Of a DNA stretch of 64,000 nt, positions 54,741-64,000 are shown one piece after another. The notes beneath the pieces are model-generated. The model saw nothing but the letters and a program-made list of their open reading frames with translations, was not told where the DNA came from and made no database searches. This stretch comes from Alnus glutinosa. Its lineage: Eukaryota > Streptophyta > Magnoliopsida > Fagales > Betulaceae. The position numbers were made by a program, and so were the translations under genes. The stretch covers positions 25,597,128 to 25,661,127 of the forward strand of contig NC_084897.1 in assembly GCF_958979055.1 (NCBI RefSeq). The letters are read 5' to 3'. How positions within the stretch are numbered: the stretch's first letter is position 1; each line of letters starts with the position of its first letter.

Positions 54741-55888
54741 ATGGAACCTCAACAACAACAACAACAACCAAACGAGGATGGCGGCAGTGGGAAAGGGGGA
54801 TTCCTATGCAGGCCAAGCAGTACACGCTGGACGCCAACAACTGACCAGATAAGAATTCTAAAGGACCTTTACTACAACAATGGAGTTAGGTCCCCGAGCG
54901 CTGAGCAGATTCAGAGGATCTCCGCTAGGCTCAGACAATACGGAAAGATTGAAGGAAAGAACGTTTTTTATTGGTTTCAGAACCACAAAGCTCGTGAAAG
55001 GCAGAAGAAAAGGTTCAACGTCTCTGATGTCCCCATGCAAAAAGGACTAATTGCTACTGGTGCTTGGAAACCTGAAGAATCCCCCATCCACACCAAGTAC
55101 TCCATGACTCCTGGTGAATTCAACCAACCACTCTTATAAATTAATCTCCATTTCTTTCCTTCTTTCTCTTCGATCCACATCATTTTCGTAACCTTTATTC
55201 GATCTTTTGTAGGGGTTGCTGCTTCATCTTCTTCTTCACCTGGGGTGATTCCTTTGGGGCATACGGGGAACTGTGGATATGGACCTCTGACCATGGAGAA
55301 GAGCTTTAGGGTAAGAATTATGATGAAATTCGTCCACAGAATTATATTCTAGCTAGCAAAAGCCATCATTTTTGAAACACATCGAAATGGAACTAAAACT
55401 TCAACCCGTTTGATCATCAATGCAGCTTTAATCTCCTATTTTTTCTTATTAAACAGCCAAACGTACATAAACAGCTTTCGTTGAAATGGAAAAAAATTGT
55501 GAACAATGGTAATATCATATGTACGTGTCAGCTGATGATGCTTGTTTCTTTCAAGCAGGACTGCTCAATATCAAGTGGAGGTAACGGTGGTGTTGGTGGA
55601 TCCATTAGCCATAACTTTGGATGGGTTGGGGTTGATTCGTATTCTTCATCCTACGCTGATGTCTTTGACAAGAGAAGATCAATGGAAGATCAAGAAGAAG
55701 CTGCTCCAGAGATAGAAACTCTCCCACTGTTCCCCATGCATGGTGATGACGGCATCAATGACTTCTGCAACATGAAGCCTTCATCCGGCGGTTACTACAC
55801 CGGCTGGTATCGGTCCGGCGACGATGGCAATAGCGGTTCTCGCACTTCCCTCGAGCTTAGCCTCAACTCCTACTCTCGCAGATCTTAA
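54741..55888 (+). CDS. WUS: WUSCHEL homeobox transcription factor
   Basis: Three exons, 54741-55113, 55213-55310 and 55559-55888, total 801 nt and encode 266 aa; the split codon G|GG and the phase-0 second junction both work. A Gln-rich start ([11 protein letters not shown]) precedes the WOX homeodomain (about residues 27-92) with [39 protein letters not shown]. The C-terminus carries the WUS box TLPLFPMH (211-218) and an EAR-like SLELSLN (253-259), which together mark WUS itself rather than other WOX genes. Two introns is the WUS gene structure. WUS acts in the nucleus of the shoot organising centre, keeps stem cells and activates CLV3. It is shorter than Arabidopsis WUS (292 aa) because the His/Asn-rich middle is reduced. 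An upstream ORF and a (CT)n tract precede it. Confidence 0.95.
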
Positions 55889-57600
55889 TTAATTAAGCTG
55901 CTGCCTTGGTATCTCTATGCCAATTATAATAAACATGGCCTAGCTAGTTTGACACTTGTTTTTTAGTTCAAAGTACTTGTGAAGTTGACATGTCTAATGG
56001 AAAAGCACTTAAACGTGTGATTAACTAATTAACTTTTTATTCCTTTGTCACTTTTCAAAGAATATTCCATGCAAATCTGCTAAAATCATGGGTTAAGAAC
56101 ACAATCATAGTTAATGATTAGGAACTAATTAATATTGGAAGATGATCAGGTCTCTTTGTTAAGGTTTTGGCTTTGCAAACCAAACAATGACGTCTTCCAA
56201 GCTTGCAAATCAGCTTACGCAAGATTTGTGGGGCTTTCTGTCACCTTCATTGAGTTAATAAAGTATTAATGATCTGACCATTTTCAAGCAACTCTCAAGA
56301 TCGAGCATATGCACAGCGCGTGGGGAAGTGATTCATGGACAGAGATTTCAGGCGCGGGACCCTTGGAACGAAGTCGAGGGTAGAGCCAGCCCCTAAGCTA
56401 ATTAATTAAGCAACCACAGTAGTGCATGTACTGCAGCAGAAGGTTTTCCGGGTATCTTATGGATATTAGGTGCTTTTTGTACGCTGCCGAAAGATTTTGC
56501 CAATGATATGGATATTAGGTGCATGTAATGGCATAAAGAATACTCCTCGAGAAGGGACTTCAGTTTGATGGAAGTTCAGAGAATGTGAAAGTATATGCGG
56601 CGTCTTAACTGTTTTATTTATTTATAGAAAAGCTAGAGAAATACGAAAGGAAATTACAGGGATCAATATTCCAGGCTTTCCAGCTATCAAGGAGAAGATT
56701 TAGTACAGAAATAAAAGATAAAATGGTTACCAAAAAACTTGGATAAAGACAATAGTATAGATCTTCCAATCTGTTGTTAAGGTGGCTATATATATATATA
56801 TATATATATTGAAGGCCAAGAACCACTGAGGAGAGTCTCCTTAGTCCTTTCTATGATAATATTATCAAACTTGAGCTCAATCATGACTGTATATATTTAA
56901 GGAGGGACCGGAGGGCCAACAATATAGACCACAAATTAAATTATTTGATTAATATTTCAAAATGAATCTATCAGTTCCCTCTTCTAAGGTGTGAACGAGG
57001 TTCAGTGTTTTGAAGAATTATTTCAATCTTTCCGTCCCTCATCCTAATTATAAGGTCAACTGACAGCCCAAATTTTGGAAAAAGGGTTTCGATCACCCGA
57101 ATTAAGGGTGTTCATATTTGCATTTCATTCCACGTGAAACAAATGGCCGTAAGAGTCTCAAATCACATAGCCTTTCCAACGCAAGGTATCTCTACTAGCT
57201 AGAAACTATGTTTTTTCAACGATCGACAAAGGGTGCTAATCTGACAGCTCTCTTTAATGTAAGACTTAGTACTTCAACCCCGTTCTTCGATTTCAACTTA
57301 AACGGGGAGGATCTATTTCATAGATCAGATTAAATTTCACATATATAATGGTGTAAATGTGAATATGTTGCCACGCACACTGATGAAGATCGAGGATCCT
57401 ACTCGATTTGTTTAAAGGATCGATGAATAGAGCCATTACAGAAATGAAGGTAAGAACAAATCAAGAAGTACTCAATATTGGTGATCTTTTCACTACAATA
57501 ATTATATTTTGCAGTAATTGTGAATTCTTTTGTGTTTTAACTGGATTGGGCAATGGCTGGGTTTACCCTCATCTATGATATAGCCATGCAGTACTACTAA

Positions 57601-57601
<1 letters not shown>

Positions 57602-57655
<54 letters not shown>
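57602..57655. repeat. (TA)n microsatellite, about 26 units
   Basis: The longest pure dinucleotide run in the window, about 1.7 kb downstream of WUS. Confidence 0.92.
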
Positions 57656-57657
<2 letters not shown>

Positions 57658-58485
57658 TGTATTTTTATAGCTATGTACAAAGCCTTGTTTTAAGTACATA
57701 TGGACTCGGACTAAAGAAAGAAATATATGTACATTTGGTCGGTACAGATTAACTGTTTGTGATGACATGCGGCCATGGACACTCAACAACTGAAAACAAT
57801 TTACTTTCCGTTCATTGTTTCATGTCTTTTAGGGCCCCCTTTTATGAGCAAGCTTAGAAATTTCAAAAGGTCCCCATCAGCAAGATTTTGGAAGGATGCA
57901 TTCCTTTAATTCGTTAGACAAGTTTCCATACTTTATGGCTGGAGTTGGCTCTAATCTCCTAAGAGGAGTTGAGGAAGATATAGACAAATGCTTCTATTCC
58001 TGGTTGACAGATATACAGAGATTTAGTTGTGGATCCAAGAGGATCTTTAAAGCTTTTTGAGACTTCAAGTACGCAATGCCCTTTACCAGTAAGATGAGGG
58101 ATTGCATGGCCCACAAGGAAAAGTGTTCATATACGCAATGCCCTTCAATTCCTCTACTTTTGAGTCCTGACCCCCACAAAGGCTAAAGCCCCGTATCGTC
58201 GAATGAAAGGTTTTGTTACCATTCTGGCCGGAACTAGCCAAACTGCATTGAAAGTTTTACTCAAGGGCTAGGAGTAGCACGTGTCTTATACGAAAATTCT
58301 ATGTGCGTCTACGTAGGTATTGAATTGTCAGCACGAACATTCTACATTTATCTCCTCGATCTGTTTTTTTTTTTCTTCTGTTGAGCGGAGAATACCTCAC
58401 AGCCACAGGATGGGGGCTACCATTTTTCTTCATCCTCATTACGATTAGGCAAGTAGTGGAAATTTTGAACACAAACATGTTTCTT

Positions 58486-58519
58486 TTGGATTTGGATTTG
58501 GATTTGGATTTGGATTGGG
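58486..58519. repeat. (TTTGGA)n hexamer repeat
   Basis: Between five and six TTTGGA units in a row. Confidence 0.88.
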
Positions 58520-59099
58520 TCGGTTATAGTTGAAATTGGAGCACGTGTTTCACACATGACGAAGAAGACAAGCATCTCAATTCTAACCGGTACAGTTCCA
58601 ACTGAAAGAGGACACAACCCGAATCTTTTCTTTCATATATATTTGACAAGCAATTTTGTTGATGAGCACATGCACCGCAATTCCACTAGCGTACTAGGCA
58701 GAGCTTTGGAGAGATGTTGCAGACAGCAAACTCAGTTCTTCCAAAAAAAAAACCAAAAGTTCTATTTGTTAATTTTTTTAAAGGTTTTTTAATTTATTAT
58801 TATTATTTGAAAAAATATTATGATGAAACACAAAGTTGAAAACAGTTTTTGTATGTTAATATGTGTTTTGCATTTGAGCTGTTTATTAATATTTTTGTTT
58901 TGAGAAAAACAAAAGACGACAAAAAAAATTAAACAATCAGAGACTTTCTATCCCCTACGGCCCTACATTCCCACCTGTAGCATGAGCACCTTTAGCTGTA
59001 GTCAAACAGCCGTAAACTGACTAAAGAAAAAACAAAAAAAAATACAGCAGTAAACAGAGAAATATATTCTACATACCCGACGTTTAAGCACTGGTATTC

Positions 59100-60038
59100 G
59101 AAACACACCCTTTATTGTCGTATTTTCTTCTCGTCTTCTCTGGAGAAAACTTTAGTGGTCTGAACCAAGCTTGAAGTCTGTTGTTCGCCGGGAAGGGAGG
59201 CTTGCCCGGTGGTGCTTTTTGTTTCCCCCATGGTGTTTTCCATGTTGATGGGTGTTGTTCTCCCAGCCGTTTAGGCTGTGGAGTTTGGGTTCTCCGAGTC
59301 CTCCGGGCTCTGGAGTTTTGTGCTTATTTGTGTTTGGTTTTTTCTTTCTTCTCATCTTCTTTGGCAGGAGGTTCTTCTCGAGGCGTCCGGCGGGTGCTCT
59401 CTGTTTTTGTTTTTGTCTCACCGGTGGAGGGCGTTAGGGCCTAATATGTCTATTCTTTGGATGCTAGATCTATGCTTAGCCATCGATTTTCTAGAGACAC
59501 GCGCCGCTCAGATGTGTTTACCGGCGTCGTCTTGTTCCGCTGCTGTTTGTTCCGGTCATCGGGATCATTGGTGATCGGCGCGTGATCGTCACGCGCCAGT
59601 AAAGTTTTCTCTTCGTCGGGCGCGTGGAGGTCTCATTCCGGCGTTTTTTCGCCGGGCAAAGGCGGTGGCCGGGCACCGGTGGACTGATCTGATGGTTGGC
59701 GGATTCGGAGGAGGCGCGTGTTGTGCACGCGCCGGTCTCCGGCGAAGACAGTTTTTATCCTCAGACGTGTTGGGTTGAATTTTTGCTAGTTGTGTTTGTG
59801 TATTCTCTTGTTACTAGGTACAATTGCCTATGTGTGGCTCATGTTTTACTAGAATTTTCTTTATTAAGGGCTGATTGTAATTTTAGTGAAATTTGAAATT
59901 CTACATATGTAATTGTTTTTTAAGTCAGATCCTTCTGACTTAAGAGTGTGTGGGGGGTATGTCCCTCATTGCTCACCATGTAACCTTCTGGCATTTAGAT
60001 CTTAAATAGCACATGCTATTTGTTCAAAAAAAAAAAAA
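59100..60038 (+). mobile_element. 0.9 kb non-autonomous LINE-mobilised element
   Basis: A GC-rich body followed by an AT-rich 3' part and a poly(A) tail of about 15 (60026-60040). The flanks AAGCACTGGTATTC (59086-59099) and AAGCTCCGGTATTC (60039-60052) match at 12 of 14 bases and look like an aged target duplication. It shares the architecture of 39447-40553: ACACGCGCC and GGCGCGTG...CACGCGCC inverted words, T-rich gaps and no convincing ORF. Confidence 0.75.
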
Positions 60039-60602
60039 AAGCTCCGGTATTCCTGTCTATTTTCATTTGCAGGCATTTTTTTCCTTGGAAAATGTCTCCA
60101 TATAAGATAGACAATTTCTTTTTTTATATCAAAGTGTCCCCATCTTATGACTTCCTCAAATTTATGATCTTACAGAATTGGCCACTGATTTAGAAGAGTG
60201 GTTTAGTAACACATGTAAGCATACCTCTATATGTCAACTTGAAACTATTGTGAAGTGCTCTTGATGGCTTGTCTAATTAGATTCACAACAAGTCTAACTG
60301 TACAATGACTTCCAAAAATGACTTTTTGATGCCTAAACTAATCAGACTAGGAACGGCAGTTTATCCCGATCCGCAGCCGACCCAATCCAACTCCTCAGAT
60401 TTAGAAAATGATTTGTGATACAGAACAAATTTGCCTTCATCTGTTCAATAATTGTCCCTGCAAAGCAAGCAACTCTACAGAGGGACAGGAAACTTGCCTG
60501 TAATTTCAAGCCTTATCAATAAGTAGACAAGTAGAAATGGGAAACCATTCACCATTCAACTGCTTCACACTTCAAATTGCAAGTGTGTTGATGACTGAAT
60601 TT

Positions 60603-63600
60603 CTACTTCCTTCCAACATAAGCTCCCAACTTAGACAAGTCCGGTATCCAGAATGACAGTTCAGAAGAGCCAGTTACAAACATAAGACTTCCAGGAGCCC
60701 ATTTTATGACAGGAGGCTCGGTGTCGGTACTCATCCAGCTAGCGACCTAGACAGTTCAATGGCAAAAAGCACTACCAAGTCAGCAACATAACAAGGTATG
60801 ATTAGGGGAATACATTCGCCACTCATAATATCAGAACAACAAACTACTATCATCATACAACATCACCACTATTTACCATCTGAGCAAATATCCAAGGGCC
60901 AGTCATTGCCATTTCCACAAACTCAGTTACGAATTCTGCCTAAATATATTATTAGTCAGAAGAACACATACAAAAACTAAAATGATGGCCCAGAAGTGTC
61001 AACACCATATCTATTCTTTATTCTTAATCTTAAGTGCATTTGTGTGTCTGCATGGTGCATTTACATATACCTCTGGAAAATGTAGAAACCTACTAATATA
61101 CCCACTAAAGAACAATGAGAACATAAGTTAAAATTAAGAAAGAATGACAAAGTAACTTCATAGATGCATGAGAATAATGGAACATACTTCTTTCCCACTC
61201 CGTACACTCCAAGCATAAACACTACCATCACCCGAACCTGCAAGAAATCAGAAATCAGAATTCAAATTAACATAAAAAAGGCGGCAAAAAGGATTAGTTA
61301 GAAGTAATTGTGATTTTGGGGAGAATGGTTTGGGGAAGACAGCAAGTCCAGTGACCAGATATCTCCCTTCTTTTTGGCAGGTTAAGCGAAGGTAATCAGG
61401 AACATATGCCCAGTGAACATAAATTTTGTCCAACGAAACTAGTCCATGAAAACAGAGCCTTCGAGGGGCTCTGTATTAGAAAATCTGTATTTGAAGCCCC
61501 ATGTTATTCACAGGACCAGCAAGATGGGATCCCCACAGCTTCCTTCCAAAACTTAAGATCAGTGGTTGATGTAAGGAAATTAGTCAAGGACTCAATAGAC
61601 CAAAAAGGAAATCGACATATCATCAGGAATTAATCAACCAAAAAAGGAAATTATTCTGAATAAATCTATCCAAATTACTGCTCCTTTTAAAAAAAAAAAC
61701 TGGCAGTATACAAGCAGTACCTGATATAACAAACATTCCCTCTGGGCTGAAGGATGCCTCTAATGTGGATTTGCTTGAAACAGCCTTGATGTTATATGTG
61801 GATAACTGAATCAACAGAGATCATAAAAGCACATCCGAGGATTAAATCATGTCTACAAAGGCTAGCAGTAAAAATATCAGTTAAGTTTTGACATGACCCC
61901 CACTTAACAGGAGTAGCACTGGGTAGTGACCCTTTGATTTTTTCATCAATTGATGGAAAACGTCATGGCAAAACTATGGAGTATTGGAGGGGGGAAACTC
62001 ACAAGTGTGCCACGGAATGAATCAAGTACATGAATATGGCCATCCATAGTTGTCAAAAGCATAAGTCTCCCATCATTACTGAACTTTACAACATTTGCAT
62101 CAGATGTTTCTCCCCCAACAGAAAAGATGTCAAAAGGACCCTAAAAGAATTCAAATTTCACCAAATAATGGTCATTTACAAATTTAAAAATCTAGACAAA
62201 CCTAACAATCCCATGCTCTTGCATATCAACACTAACCCTTTCATATTTGCGAGCATCAAACATTCTGATGTATCCTCCAGAAGCAATAGCAAAGACGAGC
62301 CCTTGTTCATCGTATGATGTAGCAGGCCTTCCTTGTACACGTAAAAGACCCTAACTCACAGATAATATATAACTCAGTTAAAGAGCAAAGGTATTCTGAA
62401 AAGGAGCACTTATATGCAAATTCCTCCACCTGACACTTCTCAGCTCGTTGATCCCAAAGCAATACAGTTCGATCAAGAGAACCAGAGATAAAGCATTCCT
62501 TGCGAGAGCACAAGCTGAGTGACACAACCCTAGAAACAAGAATAGAAGTTGTCCTCTTGTTACACACATGTTCAGTGCAAGCAGTAATTCGAGAATGAAA
62601 AAAAAAAAATTGCCTACATCGGTAGTGTGAGAAACTAAACCTGTCATGGTGACCTTTAAAATACCGCAAATACTTGTTGTCGTGCAATGATAGTAGCCTC
62701 AGAGATTCTGAATATGTTAATCACATAAATAAATTGATTCTAAATAAACCATACACACACAAGGGCTTTTGGATTAACATACCATCCCAACCATTTTTTG
62801 AAGAGTATATGACTGTTGTAGGTTGAGAAGTAAAGCAAACCAGATCAACCCCATACTTTTTGCTGTTAATTGTCTTCAAACAGCTGGCAAAAAAAGGGAT
62901 CTCAACAATTTGTGCCACTACCAAAAGAAGGGCCTATTAAATAAAAGCACAACAGAAATACAAGATTTTGCGAGGTAGCGGGAGAATTTCATAGGCACAA
63001 TTGATTAAGTTGCTATAATCAGAATTGACTTGAGCACCAAGAATGGCATCTAAAACACAGACCAAGGATGTCTTATTACAGTTCCCTCTATTTCCTCTTG
63101 ATAGAAGCTATTGAAGAAGTCACCCGCAAATAAATAAGTTTATAAGCTAAGCCCATGGGTTTTCAAACTCAATATCAGGATTATCTTGAATCCTAGAAAC
63201 TGAAAAAATTGTCTTGAGCATATGGTTGTTCACATTAAGAAAACTTTCCACTTACACATCTCATAAACTACCGGGCCAAGGCTTCACAAAAGTTACTGAG
63301 TATTTGCATCTGCGCAGATAACCAAGCATGATGACTTTATATTATCCTCAATTCTTTTTTCCAAAAAAAGCAATGTAATACTAAAATTGAGGATTATCTA
63401 GACTTCATTATGCTTCAAGAGTCTTGGTAAAACTAAATATTCCCCTATCACTAATATGATCTAGAGTAGCATGGTATAGCTAATACATAACCGGAAAATT
63501 TTCAGTGTCGTAAACAATCAGAACGAAATACAAGAAACAATGAGAAACAACCAAAAATGGTGCTTAAACAAAGCAAAAAAAAACTTATAGATCTAGATAG

Positions 63601-63721
63601 AGAGGGCAAATAAAACTCACGTTGCACTGGCGACATCATAAAGGCGAATGGATTCATCATCACTAGCAGTTACTAGATAACTTGATGTCTTATGAAAATC
63701 CATCGAGCTAATTCGACCATT
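60603..63721 (-). CDS. Swd2/WDR82-like WD40 protein, 5' end missing
   Basis: Nine exons on the - strand: 63621-63721, 62783-62883, 62641-62707, 62430-62529, 62237-62350, 62003-62140, 61721-61805, 61188-61237 and 60603-60746. All phases agree and give 299 aa to the stop; the first exon(s), about 30 aa, lie beyond the right edge. WD40 blades read HKTSSYLVTASDDESIRLYD, CFISGSLDRTVLLWD, YLRYFKGHHDRVVSL, SPEGMFVISGSGDGSVYAW and IKWAPGSLMFVTGSS. The linker GLLRVQGRPATSYDEQGL and FSNDGRLMLLTTMDGHIHVL are typical of plant Swd2-like proteins (Arabidopsis At5g66240 and At5g14530/APRF1). These proteins belong to COMPASS-like H3K4 methyltransferase complexes in the nucleus. Nothing looks broken. Confidence 0.9.
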
Positions 63722-64000
63722 CTGTGAATAATAACAAAAATATACATAAAAATTCAGTAATTCTTCATCCAAAACTTTGAGAACATGAAAAGGAAAATGA
63801 AATCATTAAGCAGATACCGTATACATAAAGTATTGAAGTAAGCAGTCTCCAACAACACGTTGATAATGTACACAACATGGAAATTATACTCAGCTAGACC
63901 TAGGACAGCTATTTAGCTCATTCTTCCATAATTTTCTCAGCAACCAGACAGAGGATTAGGGTCCCAATAAATAAATAAAAAAATTAAAATAAAAAATAAA
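63722..64000 (-). other. first visible intron of the WD40 gene
   Basis: On the - strand this ends TTCACAG before the exon at 63721. It is AT-rich and non-coding; the preceding exon is outside the window. Confidence 0.75.

Larger units (their letters stand above)
55889..60602. other. intergenic between WUS and the WD40 gene
   Basis: The two genes converge here. It holds the WUS 3' UTR, TA microsatellites (56787-56811 and 57602-57655), a (TTTGGA)n hexamer repeat (58486-58519) and the ~0.9 kb non-autonomous element at 59100-60038. The ORFs inside that element are not supported. No gene seen. Confidence 0.6.

Noticed and set aside
59181-59574. Open frames in the element downstream of WUS
   Set aside because: Three overlapping + strand frames with low-complexity Phe/Ser/Leu; they belong to the non-autonomous element.

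Overview
The window is nuclear DNA of a flowering plant, most likely a woody eudicot. The evidence is AT-rich intergenic DNA, GT-AG spliced genes with long introns, plant-only families (WUSCHEL, plant ALKBH9, GH9 endoglucanase, RanBP2-type zinc fingers) and plant repeat classes (a Tat-type Ty3/gypsy element, LINEs, a tRNA-derived SINE, MITEs). I cannot name the species.

Layout, left to right: a possible 3' tail of an unknown + gene (1-73); a YEATS-domain chromatin subunit, GAS41/TAF14 type (4093-6292, -); a plant-specific coiled-coil protein (9043-11911, -, with a probable 5' UTR exon near 13 kb); a GH9 endoglucanase gene (14794-30743, -) whose last intron holds an 11.9 kb Tat-type LTR retrotransposon (15263-27123); a Myb/SANT-like protein (31686-33128, +); a four-finger RanBP2-type zinc-finger protein (34771-38452, +); a LINE fragment split by a 1.1 kb non-autonomous element (about 38940-41668); a small plastid-type membrane protein (42151-42678, -); a GC-cored MITE (44153-44907); an ALKBH9-type m6A RNA demethylase (45323-49177, +); the WUSCHEL homeobox gene (54741-55888, +); a second ~0.9 kb non-autonomous element (59100-60038); and an Swd2/WDR82-like WD40 protein whose 5' end lies past the right edge (60603-63721, -).

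The order YEATS, coiled-coil, RanBP2 zinc finger, small membrane protein, ALKBH9B, WUS matches, as I remember it, the Arabidopsis chromosome 2 block At2g18000 to At2g17950, so this appears to be the conserved WUS neighbourhood. Several of the genes act in gene regulation (histone reading, H3K4 methylation, m6A removal, stem-cell transcription factor), but nothing in the sequence suggests they work as one unit; plant genes are transcribed singly.

The most interesting parts are: the retrotransposon with its antisense two-ORF module, its own TATA-like box and a 17-copy dimeric tandem array; the GH9 host gene, which carries a frameshift in its membrane anchor and a Tyr in place of the active-site His; two related ~1 kb elements with target-site duplications and poly(A); and a (CT)n-bearing upstream ORF that overlaps the WUS start. 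Exon coordinates come from reading splice sites and protein homology by eye, so individual boundaries could be off by a few bases.
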